Below, in pieces: positions 43,557 to 55,511 of a DNA stretch of 64,000 bases. The position numbers and the translations under genes are program-made. Source of the stretch: Bathynomus jamesi (Eukaryota; Arthropoda; Malacostraca; Isopoda; Cirolanidae); the NCBI GenBank assembly GCA_023014485.1, contig JAJOZX010001080.1, positions 1 to 64,000 of the forward strand, written 5' to 3'. Position 1 is the stretch's first letter. Each line of letters starts with the position of its first letter. The notes below the pieces were generated by a model that did not search any database, was not told where the DNA came from, and worked only from the letters and a program-made list of their open reading frames with translations.

Positions 43557-46500
43557 GGCCAGGCTGAAACTCAAGATAGAATTAATCAGAGTCATTAACA
43601 GTTGGCTTTTGATATAAAAATAAGATTCCTGAAAAAAATAATTGGTGGCCACCAATGTGTGTCCGGCCACCCCCATTTTTGTAAAAACATCTAATGCCGC
43701 ACTAGCAAAATCAGGAAAATGGCAATATCTCTTCTTCTGAACATGTTAGAGAGATGGTTTGCATACCAAAAGATGCAGAATTTCATTTAGAACAAATTAA
43801 TTAAGAGTGGTATTTTTTCATAAAACCTTTAGTTTTTGAGTTATTTTAGAAAAACTAATTTTTGGGGCCCATAAACCCCCTTTTGACGGACCTTAGTGAC
43901 AAAAGAAATTCTAAAATAAGCATGATTTGGCTTTTTGATTACTAACATTGCCCTAAAAGGATGTTGACATGGACATAGTGATCACATGATATGACTTTTC
44001 CTTGTTAGCTTGCATCCATTATACTTGATTAAAGAATAGAGGGGTGGGGCTGCTTCATGAACTTTTTTTAAATGTAATAAATTGAAAACTTGTTTTTTTT
44101 TCAGGTGCCTTTGTTATAAGTTTCCAACTGCAATTTGTCATTGAATTCAACATTTGCAATATAAAGTATGACTTCTACGTACAAGGAAAACAGTTGCTAA
44201 AGTACTTGGTGATGTACGTTTTATGCCAGCAGAACAGTTTCCTTTAGGGAAATTGCCTACGTTGAAGCAAGTTATTGAAAGGTGTGTGTGTTTCGGAGAC
44301 TATAAAACAGATGCTGGACTGAGAGCTACTTCTGAGGAATTGCATAAATTGTGGGTCACATATAATGTTTATCCAATATCAGTAAATGCCATACAGAGCT
44401 GACTGAAAACCCAAATAAAGGAATTCAACCGCCTTCTGAAGTATGATAAAAAGAAAAGGGGACCTAAATATCAAGATTTGGATGATTTTCTGAAAACTGT
44501 AAACATTTTATTTGACATATATCAACATGATCACAAACTGTTGGCAGATACAGAGAAAAAGCACTTACTAAAAATGACTGAATCTGATTACCAGTTTTAT
44601 GAGGTAGGTCTGTTGATTGAATTTCAAGTTGTAAATTATTAATTAATATTAATTAATTATCAATTATTATTAATATCAATTATTAATAATTTGCTACAAT
44701 TTTTAAAGTGCATTTAATAAGTTAGTAATATCAATAATACACTATTAATGATGTTAATGATAAGTAATATTTTAGTATTTTCTCATTTTTGTAAGAATTT
44801 CAATTTACATATAGAGACCCATAGATAAAAGATACATTATAGTGTAATGAAATATAATCACTTTGTAGGACCAGAAAACAACTAGGCATGGTTACTGTAC
44901 CCTGAAAGAAGTCCCAGAAACAGCCACTGACTTAAAATTCAAATCACGGGTTATTCAATCTCAAAAAGCAAAAGAATCAGTTCCTCCTCCTCATCCTCCT
45001 GAACCTATGGACATTCCTGAGTTGACAGATAGCGACAGTTGTAATGATTCATTTGATGCAGACTATGTTCCAGAAGTCTCAACATTACAGAACAGAACTA
45101 GATTACGCTCATTAGCTGAAGCATGTGACAGGTATAGTACTGAAAGATAAATCTTTTAATACAGCTTAAAGTGAAATCATTGTGACTAAGAGATTAAGAT
45201 TACCAATAAATTATTCATTGACAATAGATATGTAAATCTACTTTAAATATCCTAACAGATATCAAGTAAGTGATAGAGCAGGAGCGGCTATTGGTTCTGC
45301 TACATTGGTGGACTTTGGAGTAATCACCCCAGATAACATACAAAATGTTATTGATAAGTATGTTTTTAATCACTCTAGATATTACATTTCTTAGCTTCTG
45401 CTATAAGTTCTAAATCACCAGATTTACTATTATTTTTAATTAGCGTCAAAATTTCTATTTTGTATTTATATTAATTAGTTTCAAACAGGACACTGACATT
45501 TGTATTTTGTATATTTGTATAATGCTAATGCAGTAATGCATGGCCAATATTTTTGAAATACTTTTCAGAAACAAGTTGAGAAGGGAGAGAGCTAAATTGA
45601 GAGCTGAAAGGAAGAAGGAAGAAGTGATATTTGAAAAAGTGACTGGCATTGGCTTTGACGGTAGAAAGGATGCTACACTTGCTGTTAACAAAGTAAATGA
45701 AAAGTATTATACATCCACAATCCTAGAGGAACATTGTCATTACTGGAGAGCCAGGTAAATGGAAATGATTGTCATACAGTTATAGGCGTTATGCTGTTAT
45801 ATTACTGTACTATAAAGTAATATTTCAATTACTTAAAAATTTTTTTTTTAAGTGACAACTGTCCAGTTAACTTTATTCCTTCCTTTTTCATTTTTATTTA
45901 ATTGTAAAATTAATTACATTTATTTTCAGATGATTTCTACCTCGACCATTTTACCCCGGAGAGTGGCAAAGGCATTGACATTGCTCATGGCATTTATAAG
46001 ATCATTAAAGGGACAGAACTTGAGGCCAAATTAAACTTAGTTAAAGCAGATGGGACAAATACTAACACAGGACATATGCATGGGTCAATCAGATATTTGG
46101 AAATGTTTTTAGGGCAACCTCTTCAGTGGGATATTTGTCTTCTGCATCTAAATGAATTGCCACTTAGACACATCTTCATAACTTTAGATGGGACAACAAA
46201 AAGTCCAGACAAATTTTCTGGCCCTATTGGTTCTCAGCTCAATGGGGATGTGTCAGAATGGAATGTTGTGGACTTCAAATCTATACCTTATCCTGCATTT
46301 GTGCTTCTACCAAATGAGGTGGTCAATAATTTATCAACAGACCAATACTATGGATACTGCATCTGCTGGGCAATTATTACTGGTGAAGTGGATGAAGACC
46401 TTGCACTCTTAGAAGTTGGCCTGCTAAATCACTCTCGATGGCTCACCTTAGCCTGTAGAATTCTTCGCTTTTATGTTTCACAAAAAAGACCCAGTAAGAA

Positions 46501-47740
46501 CCTCAAAATCATAGTAGAATTCATCATCAAAGTATACTTTCACAGTTGGTTCAATATCAAGGCTAATAAGAGGCTAAGTGATGGGTCAAGAAACCTATTC
46601 AATATGATCCAAAGAGTAAATAAATTCCCTGACAGGAAAATTAGAGAAATTTGTTATGACGTATTAAACAATAACAGCTATTTTGCTCATGGTGAAAATA
46701 TTTTAGTTGGAATGCTGGCTGATGAAGAGGTGAGGAGGTGTGCTGTCAATAAAGTTCTGTGTCTGAGGGGAGTTATAGAGGATTTTGATGATGAATCTGG
46801 TAGTAGCAATGATTTTGCAGGTGGAATAATTGAAAGTGATGATGAGAATGAAGAGGATCATGAAGGTGGTACTGATGAATATCCTGCTATAGATGAGAAT
46901 GTTAGGGTCTTTAGAAAGCCAATCATCAATTTCAAAGCTTCTGCATACCACAAGCTGTCTGCTATGTCCCAATGGGAAACTGTTCCACCTGTATTAAAAG
47001 AATTCAGTAATGATGAACTGCGTGATATCATTAATACCGCATTGAAACTGGATCACGAGTGCCACAGTCAGAATGTTGAAAGGCACATCAAGCTTGTCAC
47101 TGAAGCATCCTTGGCTGTTGTAGGTCATGAGCGTAGAGATGGTCTTATTAGAAACAAAATTAGATCACGTAAATTAATGAAAGATTTTGTGTCTAAAAAA
47201 TATTTTAAGTTCTAGATTATTATTTATCATGCTAAAATATGACAAAATGACAATTTGTTAATTGTATAATTTAATGTTTGGCGTTTTGGAATGTCAAAAA
47301 GCATTTTCAATGAATTTAAAATGGCTGATTTTGATTGCTGATTGAAAACCACTAATACATGTCAATTTGCAGCTTGAGAATGTTTTATTGTGTTGACATT
47401 CAGTTGAAAGGGGGTCTATGGGCCCAAAAAATTAGTTTTTCTAAAATAACTCAAAAACTAAAGGTTTTATGAAAAAATACCACTCTTAATAATTTGTTCT
47501 AAATCAAATTCTGCATCTTTTGGTATGCAAACCATCTCTCTAGCATGTTCAGAAGAAGAGATATTGCCATTTTCCTGATTTTGCTAGTGCGGCATTAGAT
47601 GTTTTTACAAAAATGGGGGTGGCCGGACACACGTTGGTGGCCACCAATTATTTTTTTCAGGAATCTTTTTATATCAAAAGCCAACTGTTAGTCACTCTGA
47701 TAAATTAAAATCAAACAAAAATTATAGTTTCAGCCTGGCC
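43557..47740 (+). mobile_element. 4.2-kb DNA transposon, unassigned superfamily, 340-bp TIRs
   Basis: Terminal inverted repeats run from GGCCAGGCTGAAACT (43557) to about 43900 and from about 47405 to AGTTTCAGCCTGGCC (47740). About 290 bp of each arm are nearly identical (e.g. GGTGGCCACCAA and TGTGTCCGGCCACCCCCATT); only the outer 50 bp differ by small deletions. The element is flanked by TA on both sides. It encloses a five-exon gene on the plus strand. Neither the ends nor the protein let me place it in a superfamily. Confidence 0.85.
44168..47215 (+). CDS. Spliced transposase-like gene of the 4.2-kb element
   Basis: Exons about 44168-44603, 44869-45131, 45259-45357, 45569-45754 and 45930-47215, with GT/AG borders and agreeing phases (0, 2, 2), except the last junction, which is one base off. 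An in-frame TGA (44400-44402) and an early shift also break it. Conserved-looking blocks: LPTLKQVIERC and VYPISVNAI (exon 1); GIGFDGRKDATL (exon 4); FTPESGKGIDIA, KADGTNTNTG, LGQPLQWDICLLHLNELPLRH, DGTTKSPDKFSGPIG, LNHSRWLTLACRILRFYVS and RHIKLVTEASLAVVGHERRDG (exon 5). Similar proteins are common and uncharacterised in aquatic invertebrate genomes. The DG and HxNELPLRH blocks might hold catalytic residues; this is inference. An acidic stretch lies at residues 240-275 of the last exon's frame. Confidence 0.75.
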
Positions 47741-47742
47741 TA

Positions 47743-48015
47743 TGTAGGCCTGTGATACCACATCCCTGCAGTGATAAGCTTCCAACATGAAGAAATGGTT
47801 AATTAAACCTAATTGTCAATAGGGCGTGGAAAATTTTATACATAACCTTTTGCAAAGAAATATGTTGTTGGTATGCACAGTCTATGTAATTTCAGTGCAT
47901 CTTGACATATTACTCGTGCTTTTGTAGGACAAAATTTCACCACTCTGTAGCTACATGGATTCCAGTTGACAAGCTACTCACACCCAGTGACCCCTGTTCT
48001 GCTGTTTCAAACCTA
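47743..48015. other. No gene recognised
   Basis: AT-rich flank between the 4.2-kb transposon and a SINE. No coding signal. Confidence 0.5.
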
Positions 48016-48018
48016 CCA

Positions 48019-48240
48019 TGGTAGCCTTGTGATAAAGTACCAGTCTGTTAATCTAGAGATTCCAAGTTTGTCTTGGCTGAGACCAGATTTCAGTGATTAA
48101 AGTACTTTTCTGGATCATTCTTGGTTGGGTGTGGTACCATAGTAATTCAGATTCCATGTAAAGCTTTAGGTATCCTCCATTATATGACCTTGGATGCTAT
48201 AAAGCAGAGGGTTGGGGGTTAACCCAAAAAATTATCATTT
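48019..48240 (+). repeat. tRNA-derived SINE candidate, second family
   Basis: GGTAGCCTTGTGATAAAGTACC (A-box-like) is followed 32 bases later by GATTCCAAGTTTGTCTTGGC (B-box-like, diverged from GGTTCGANTCC). The overall form resembles a tRNA-headed SINE with a GGCTGAGACC word after the B box. It differs from the SINE at 2001 and 51805. Confidence 0.5.
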
Positions 48241-48937
48241 TTCTACTATTGTTTCAGTTTTAACAATTAGGTACCAGAAAAAGGAAGTGACCAGATTACT
48301 ATCCCAGATTTTTTTATTTTAAAAGTAGGTACTGGTAATCTGGTATGCTAAAAAAAAAACAAATTGGACAAGGCATTCATTATTTTCAAGCAAACAAATG
48401 TAAAAATATTGATAAATTTGTAAGTGTCCATATTCCTTACATTTTACATACTGTGCAGCCTCCAGTTTATTGAATTTTAATAGCTCATTATGTACTAGGC
48501 TATCTACATCAGGCATGGTGTAATTGTAATTGATTGTAATTACATTTTCTCATGTTAACTGGTAAGTAATTGTAATTGACTACATAAAATGTAATTGTAA
48601 TTTTAATTAATTACATTGGGAAACCAAGGTGTATTTGATACAATTATAGTCAATTAATTTCAAATACATGGATATTAAAGTTAATGGGTCATACTTAGTT
48701 TAAAACTACTTGCTCATCATGTTTCTGGAGCTTTCTTTTGAAGTAAAATGTTCCTAACTAAAGTGCCAGTTTTTTGCCCCTATTATTTTGATAAATTAAA
48801 TGCCAGTTATTTTGTCTTAATATTTTTTGAGTGCCTTAGCCTTGGTTTCATTGTCATATCATGTACATATGTCCGATTGTCCATTGCAAGAACTGCTTGA
48901 TGAAAAATACAGTCCCATGCAATGTTAAAAAAAAAGG

Positions 48938-49551
48938 GTGATCTTTTCCATTTGGGGGCTAGCAGCAAATTTTAATGGAAATCAGTATACTAATGTAGTT
49001 TTTGTCACTGATTTCAAAAATAACTTTCTTTATTTGGAGAAATGAAAATCCAAATGTTAGAGCACTTTAAATAATTAATGTTTTTAACAAAAATATCATG
49101 ACAACCTAACCAATCATCAAGGGTGTACACTGTACTGTACAGTTGACCTAACTAGGTATTAATTCTTGATTTTTTTTTTTTTCCTGCTACTTTTACAGAT
49201 CTGCCAGGATCCTTCAAAAAATGTATTCTTCGTAAAGTTGCACTTTTTACTGTTTGACCAATGCTTTTGGCAACGAAAGAACTGGGTATTTTTATCAAAG
49301 GAACACACTTTCCCACACTTAGAGCACTTTTTCATAAACAGTAGCAGTTTGTGACTGGCTAAATTTAACACAATCCTTTGTAACTAGGTTAAGCTAGTTA
49401 AAACACACACTAATTATTTAAAGTGCTCTAACATGTTTGTTTTTCATTTCTCCAAAACAAGAAAGTTATTTTTGAAATCAGTGACCAAAACTACATTAGT
49501 ATACTGATTTTCATTAAAATTCACTGCTAGCCCCCAAATGGAAAAGACCCA
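48938..49551 (-). mobile_element. Merlin-like DNA element, internally deleted
   Basis: About 130-bp inverted repeats: TCTTTTCCATTTGGGGGCTAGCAG at the left and its inverse at the right (CTGCTAGCCCCCAAATGGAAAAGA). AAAAAGGG occurs on both sides (48931-48938 and 49551-49558), a candidate 8-bp duplication. The interior encodes a Cys-rich transposase start on the minus strand. The exact ends are ambiguous by 3 bases. Confidence 0.72.
49159..49371 (-). pseudogene. Merlin/ISXO2-like transposase N-terminus (70 aa)
   Basis: Contains FMKKCSKCGKVCSFDKN, FFRCQKHWSNSKKC and NTFFEGSW: a CxxC zinc-ribbon start followed by RC...C and a TFFEGSW block, as at the start of Merlin-type transposases. The DDE core is absent because the frame runs out in A/T-rich sequence. 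Confidence 0.65.
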
Positions 49552-49813
49552 AAAAGGGAGCTTACATTTTATTGACCTAATGTTATCTAGTTTTCATTGG
49601 AGATGATAGCCAAAACTGAAAATGGAATTCAAATTACCTTGGTAAAAAAGCATGACATAAACTATTTTTTTTTATGAAAAATGCATTTCTTTGTAATTGT
49701 AATTACTTGCTTTACTACATAATTGTAATTATTTCACCATCTACAGTAATCGTAATTGAGAATGTTAAGTAATTGTAATTAATTACATTGACCAAGTATT
49801 TGCCCCATGCCTG

Positions 49814-50169
49814 AATTCTACATACTGTATTCTGATTAGGTTAGTCTTACTGACTTTCAGCAGTTCAAGTAGGTATTATTAATTTGTACTTTGGAAAGCA
49901 GAGCAGACCTCTACACATTATAATGGAGTCAGTATGATCTTATTGTCCATCCAGTTAGGCTGAGAAGTGACTTACAAAACCTGAGTAGTGCTGGCCTGCA
50001 TAAATATCTGAATCAAATGTTTCATGACATCACTATTGTTTTAATCTCTCCAGAGTTTAGATAGTTGTTTATTCAGTTTGGGTAATATGGCAATAAAGGA
50101 TACAACAAGGTTAGGTTACATTTATAAGTCTAATGTGAGATGTAGTTAATTTATTTTTCCTTGTTACAG
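49814..50169. other. Intron sequence before UQCRC2 exon 50170
   Basis: No repeat or coding recognised. It ends with a pyrimidine-rich acceptor (TTTTTCCTTGTTACAG) at 50169. Confidence 0.7.
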
Positions 50170-50324
50170 ACAAGAAGTTATGCAGCCCAAGCTGCTGCAG
50201 CCTCTCAACAACACACTTACTCCCTTCCTCCTCATCAACCTCAAGTGTCGAAGCTTCCCAAGGGTGGAGTGGTTGTTTCACTTGAAAATAATTCACCAAT
50301 ATCAAGAGTAGCAGTTTTTGTCAA
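50170..50324 (+). CDS. UQCRC2: UQCRC2 exon (presequence end and start of core-2)
   Basis: UQCRC2 is the core-2 subunit of the cytochrome bc1 complex in the mitochondrial inner membrane, of the M16 peptidase-like fold. The exon reads TRSYAAQAAAAS (presequence end), then PPHQPQVSKLP and VVVSLENNSPISRVAVFVK, the first strand region of core-2 proteins. Acceptor TTACAG before 50170; donor CAA/GTTAGT after 50324, leaving phase 2. K-GGVVV replaces the usual NGLVVA. Next exon 888 bases downstream. Confidence 0.9.
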
Positions 50325-51212
50325 GTTAGTCCTTATTGTAGGAATATTGGAGCTAAGGACAGATTAAAAAGCTTATGTACACACACACACACACACACAC
50401 ACACCATAGTAACTTAGTAAGTAGTCTATTTTCCTAGACCCTATATCATTTTTGTAGTTCTAGCTTGAGATGTTCAATTTTAAATGGTTTCAGAAAAAGT
50501 TCACTAACAAACAAAAGGTTCTTTAAAACATAGCTAATTACTAATTGGTAATATTGTGGTATTTCTTCAGTTATTTTATTCTTTTTGGGGGACACTAATA
50601 AAATTTCAACATCAAAACCTAAATATTACTTATTCATTATTTTTTTGTTTTTAGAAGTTTTGTTTTTACCTACTTGGAATAAATGTTACTGCAATCAATT
50701 TACCCAATTTTGATACAGTATAATGTAGTTAATTTTAGTTGAGGTCCTCTCCCTTACTAGTATATGATGTGCCCTGCTGTATATCACCTTGAGTTCAAAC
50801 TGTGTTTCAGAAGGCACTTATCCTGTATGGTTTACATCGGTAACATTTGTTGTTGTTGTTTGCACCTTGTGGTGCATCAATATCCAAAGCTATATAGACT
50901 TCTGATCTGAAACTAGTGTTTTCAATACCCAAGTTTCAGGTTGATAGAATCTCGATTTTTCAGTACCTTAAGTACCTATGATACTTGCATTGATACTAAT
51001 TTTTAAAGGTCCTAAGCTTTATTCCTGATTGCAGATAGGCTCATTCACTCTCATTTTCAACCTTTTTTCCATACCTGCTTCTGGCAGGGAGGGTGGAGAG
51101 AGAGCCTTATGCTTTTCTATCCACTTACTGCTAGAATAATTAAAAAATGCACTAGTTTAATAACAGGAAGGTACTTGTGGCTTTTTTCTTGTCCTTGTAA
51201 CTCCAATTTCAG
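50325..51212. other. UQCRC2 intron (888 bp)
   Basis: Contains an (AC)n run at 50379-50405 and AT-rich sequence. No transposon recognised. It ends in a CTCCAATTTCAG acceptor. Confidence 0.75.
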
Positions 51213-51404
51213 ATCTGGCTCTCGATATGAAACTAACTGCAATCTTGGAGTGTCCCATATGCTACGCTTATGTGTTGGACTAGCGACAAAGAACTTCTCG
51301 GCGTTTGGATTAACTAGGAGGACTCAGCAATTTGGTGGAACTTTGGTGTGCCAAAGTGGAAAGGAACACACGTCATATAGCATGTGTTTCCTTCGTGATA
51401 ACTT
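51213..51404 (+). CDS. UQCRC2: UQCRC2 exon (GSRYE region)
   Basis: Joined to the previous exon it gives VFVK-SGSRYE, the hallmark of core-2 proteins (usually KAGSRYE). Then NLGVSHMLRLCVGLATKN, AFGLTRRTQQFGGTLVC, SGKEHTSYSMCFLRDNL. The place of the M16 zinc motif (HxxEH) reads HMLRL, so it is the catalytically dead core-2 type and not processing peptidase beta or core-1. Donor ACTT/GTATGT leaves phase 2, which fits the next exon at 63781. Confidence 0.93.
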
Positions 51405-51804
51405 GTATGTAACCAAAGAGAATAGTTCTTTAGTAATAAGTTAGGTAGAAGTGTAGCTTTAAGTCAATATATGAACAGGGATTGTTGTACTCTGGTCCAC
51501 ACTTAGGGACTTCTTTAATTACTCTTCCCATTTTCACTCTCATCCTGGGTTTTAGGTTAGATTAGTTGGGTTCAGTTATTATTAATAATGTTTGTTGTTG
51601 TTTAACCACCTTCATAATGCATTAATGCAAAGGTCTTGTGATGAAGATCTACAGCTCTATGTAATATCTGAACCATCTACAGTCTGATACATCATTTAAG
51701 TGGTCCCTTATCCAACTACTGGACAGAGCCAATGTCACTTAACACCTCTGATCTAATGTGAAATGTGAAGTGGCATTATGACGTGGCTGTGGCTAAGTTA
51801 GGAT
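51405..51804. other. Start of UQCRC2 intron 3
   Basis: No coding or recognised repeat before the SINE. Confidence 0.6.
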
Positions 51805-52040
51805 AAGTTAAATTGGCTCACCTTTGGTCTGCTGATAAGAAAATCTTCCAGGGTGCCATGAATGGATGACATTGGGGTACCAGAAAAAGTTGGGAATAAT
51901 AATAAAAATTAGTGAGAGGGGCCAGAAACTGACCCACTGCTGAGGCCAATATCTGTAGCCCATTGCTCGAACTGCCGACCTCAGTGTTTTCACTTCGCTT
52001 ATAAGGAAATGACATTACCCACTGAGCTAAGAATGCTGGC
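51805..52040 (-). repeat. tRNA-derived SINE, copy 2
   Basis: On the minus strand from 52040: GCCAGCATTCTTAGCTCAGTGGGTAATG (clear A box TAGCTCAGTGGGTAA), then about 40 bases later GTCGGCAGTTCGAGCAATGG (B box). Same family as 2001-2165. The tail includes TTATTATTATTCCC. The left boundary is approximate. Confidence 0.78.
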
Positions 52041-52194
52041 AACTTGAAATGGTTGGTGGCCAGTCTATGAACTTCAGTAGCTAAAAGTTTAAGAAAAGTT
52101 ATGAAAAAAGTTAAGTTTATCTACGAAGTTGGTGTAGGAAAGTAAAGGTGTTGAATATTGCAGGATTACATCTGATTCAACTTGACATTCTATG

Positions 52195-52690
52195 ATGTAG
52201 ATTTTCTTTATTTGGATTTTAGTAATGGATTTGACAAGGTTCCACATAGGAAACTTCTGTATAAATTAAACACTAGTGGGATATCAGGGTCAGTTATAAA
52301 TTGGGTAGAAAAATGGTTAGAAGACAAGAGTAATTTTAAATAGTTATGAATCAAGGTAGTGAAAAGTGGGGTACCACAAAGATCAATATTAGGTCCTTTA
52401 CTCTTTATTTTATATCTAAATGATTTAGAGAAGGAATAATGTAATTTGCAGATGATACAAAAGTAGTTTCTCAGTTAGAAATATAGAAAATTCTTACAAG
52501 CTACAAAAAGATTTTGATAGATTAGTTGCCAGTGCTAGTAAATGGCAGATGGAATTAAGTGCTAAAAAAAAAAATGCAGAGTTCTCCATTTTGGCAGAAA
52601 TAATGAAAACTTCAGTTATGGGATGCAAGGAAACCGGTTAGAGGATGTTAGTCAGGAAAAAGATCGTGGCATAGTTAGAGGAGGGGATCA
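52195..52690 (+). pseudogene. LINE RT fragment (LINE E), frameshifted
   Basis: Plus-strand reading FLYLDFSNGFDKVPHRKLLYKL (palm), INWVEKWLEDK, SGVPQRSILGPLLFILYLNDLEKE, a FADDTKVVSQ-like block near 52448, and a thumb block (KWQMELSAKK). Several breaks. It is cut at about 52690 by the 3' end of the opposite-strand LINE D. Confidence 0.75.
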
Positions 52691-52691
52691 A

Positions 52692-55033
52692 AATGAAAAT
52701 TCTAAAATATTTCTGTGCTAAAATATTTAAGGCAAGATAAGCATCTAGTTTCTTTTTAAAGGATTCAATCGAATTACTTTGAACTACTATGGCTGGCCAT
52801 CCATTCCATAAATTAACTATACGATTGAAGAAAAAATGTTTAGCTTCATTAGAACTAAAATGTTTACCCCCTACTAATTTGGAACCATTATCGCGAGTTC
52901 TGTCTGCATTCCTGAAGGTGAAATATCTTTTAGCCTCGACATCAAAACCTTTAATCATTTTAAATACCTGGATTAAATCTGGAATTCACCTTTTTACGAG
53001 TGAGAATAAATTTAACGTTTCTAAACGGGCAACGTAGGATTTGTTTCTTAGTCTAGGAATCATCTTAATGGCCCGTCGCTGCACTCTCGCCATTCTGTCT
53101 GTCCTGTCATAAAAATCGGGACCAGAATTGAATGCAGTATTCCAGGTGGGGATGTATAAGGAATTATAAATGTTAACATTGTTTTCTCCGACTTAAGATT
53201 CTATTTGCTTTGCTACATTGCTTACTCAGTTTAAGAGTGTCGGCAATAATAATACCTAAATCTTTCTCTTTTGTAACACTTGTTAGTGTCTTGTCGCGTA
53301 TAAAATACTTTTCTTTAACATTGTTTCTATCGATATGCAACGTTTTACATTTATCTATATTAAAGTTCATTTGTCATATTTCTGCCCACTCTAGTAATTT
53401 ATTAATATCTTCTTCAATCTGCAGATGCTCTGCTGCTGATTTTGTTCATCCCCCTAGTTTGGTATCCACAAATTTTGAAATTATACCCTTAATGATCAAT
53501 ATTTAGGAGATGCACAGCCTCCAAATTCAGATTTTTTATTCATACCAGTTGTTAGTACATATGATTTGATGAATTAAAAAAAAAAACTAGACCTTGTGCT
53601 TTTAAAAAATGAGATATATTGATTTTTTTCACTTTAACAATTTTTTGACATTTTCTGAGTCGCGAAACTTTTTCCACCACAAAGGTTAGTTATTTTTCTG
53701 TCAGTTTAGTGAAGGTTAGGTTAACCTAACCTTCACTAAATTGACGGAAAAATAACTAACCTTTTATTGTGGCAGTGGATAAAGTTTTGTGACTTCTCAA
53801 AAAATTGTTAGTGAAGAAATATATATCTCATTTTTTTGAAAGCACAAGTTCTAGTTTTTTTAAATTCATCAAATCATATGTACTAACGACTGGTATGAAT
53901 AAAAAATCTGAACTTGGAGGCCATGCATCTTCCAAATATTGACTGATATAAAATAAATAATAAAAAGAACTGGTCCCAGAACTGATTCCTGAGGCACACT
54001 GCCAGTTACACTTTTCCAGTTAGTTGCTTTGCCATTAATAACCACTGTGTTTACGTCCACTAAGCCAATTTTTGCTCCATTCAAGAACATTGCCATCAGT
54101 TCTGTGAGAATGAAGTTTAGCTAATAATCTCCAATGTGGCACTTTATCAAACGCTTTTTGATAATGGAAATATATATATATAATATCTACTGTTTTACTC
54201 TCATCATATATATTTACAATATCATTAAAGAAATTGAGCAAATTAGTAAGACAAGAATGATTACATTGAAACCTGTGTTGAGAATCTTTCATTCATTTGT
54301 AAATGATTAACTATTTTGTCCCGAACGATCGTCTCCATAAGCTTATCAACTACTGAAGTCAGGCTGATGGGACGATAATTTCCTGGGAGTGATTTGTCCC
54401 CTTTGTTAAATATTGGTGTAAGGTTTGCAAGTTTCCAATTGACCGGAACTTCTCTAGACTGTAATGATTTATTAAATATATGTGTAAGGAGAGACTATTG
54501 CGCAGTTCACTCCTTTAAGTACCCTTGGGTAGAGCTTTATTTGGACCTTTAGTTTTGTTAGGATTAGTTTTACCTATGGCCAAGAGTACTTCGCTTTCAC
54601 TAATGGTTGGTTAAATCATAAATCTTTAAATGACCATCACTAAGCATAATTACGGGAACAGGAATGTCGCTCGTATTTTTGTTATTGAAGACGGAAGAGA
54701 AGAATTTATTTAAAATTTCCGTCATTTGTAAATCACCGTAAATTTATTTGTTTTTGCCAGTGAGTGGACCAAGTCTGCGAAGCTACTTTTTCATTCCTAA
54801 ACATAATTATAGAATTCCTTCAGATTCGATTTAATGTGGTTAATTATATGTAGCTCATAGTTGAGCTTACTATTTCTAATAAGTTTTTTGCTTAGCCTTC
54901 TCAATAGTTTGTAAGCATTTTCATTGGACAAATTATGTTTCTTTAAATTTAAAATACGCGTTCTTTTTAAGATTAAGCTACTTTTAATTTCGGTATTCCA
55001 TCATTTAGGTTTAACAGACTTCGCCAGTCTCTT
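52692..55033 (-). pseudogene. LINE D reverse transcriptase and C-terminus
   Basis: Frames 54292-54035 (CLTNLLNFFNDIVNIYDESKTVDIIY, KAFDKVPHWRLL: first catalytic Asp lies in the frameshifted LDFQKAFD position), 54096-53869 (VTGSVPQESVLGPVLFIIYF), then after the palindrome a KFVDTKLG-like block near 53470, 53370-53173 (NIDKCKTLHI, KEKDLGIIIADTLK) and 52958-52710 (DNGSKLVGGKHFSSNEAKHFFFNRIVNLWN). The active-site Asp pair is damaged. Stops in every frame. Confidence 0.8.
53498..53950. repeat. Near-perfect palindrome, about 220-bp arms, in LINE D
   Basis: Arms from TCAATATTTAGGAGATGCAC to the centre GGTTAGGTTAACCTAACC near 53725, then the inverse back to CATGCATCTTCCAAATATTGAC. There is almost no loop. 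It lies in the RT between the IIYF and KFVD blocks, so it inserted after the LINE. No clear target duplication (AATATT at most). Confidence 0.85.
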
Positions 55034-55511
55034 TTTATGTTGTTGTTGTTGTTGTTTAGCCGATCAGCCCACCCTGATCGAGCAAGCTGGCGGCACGCAG
55101 GTAACTGATCGCCCTCTTCGGAGTGGACCAGAGGTTCAGCGCTCTAGTGATGTGTTGCGTTCGTTGTTGTGCTAGAGCGGTACAGTCTGTCATAATGTGT
55201 TCAATTGTTTGTGGTGTGTCATGGCACAGGTGGCAGGTGTCATCTATGGAGTTGTCTAGTCTGTTTATATATGTTAGTAAGTTGGGGTGATGTCCACATC
55301 GGAATCGTGTTAAGTTAACTCGATCCGATCTGCTCAGGCTGATCTCTGACCTGTTAATGGGTGGCGGCTTCGCACCTAGGACCGCATTTGGACCGAGTCG
55401 TGTCAGTGCTTTGTGGGTTAGGTGTGTGTGTGTGTGTGTGTGTTTTCTGTAGTGTGTGATGTCTGTGGGGCGTGGTATGGAATGGAGTATTTGGTTATAA
55501 TGTGTGTGGTG

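Larger units (their letters stand above)
48510..49813. mobile_element. hAT-like MITE carrying a Merlin-like element
   Basis: Ends CAGGCATGGTGTAATTG and (inverse) CAGGCATGGGGCAAATA, with many subterminal GTAATTGTAATT words on both sides. Flanks ATCTACAT (left) and AATTCTACAT (right) suggest a decayed 8-bp duplication. The middle (about 48938-49550) is a separate element. Confidence 0.65.

Noticed and set aside
51960..52040. Functional tRNA gene
   Set aside because: A and B boxes are present but the acceptor stem does not close and the unit recurs as a SINE.
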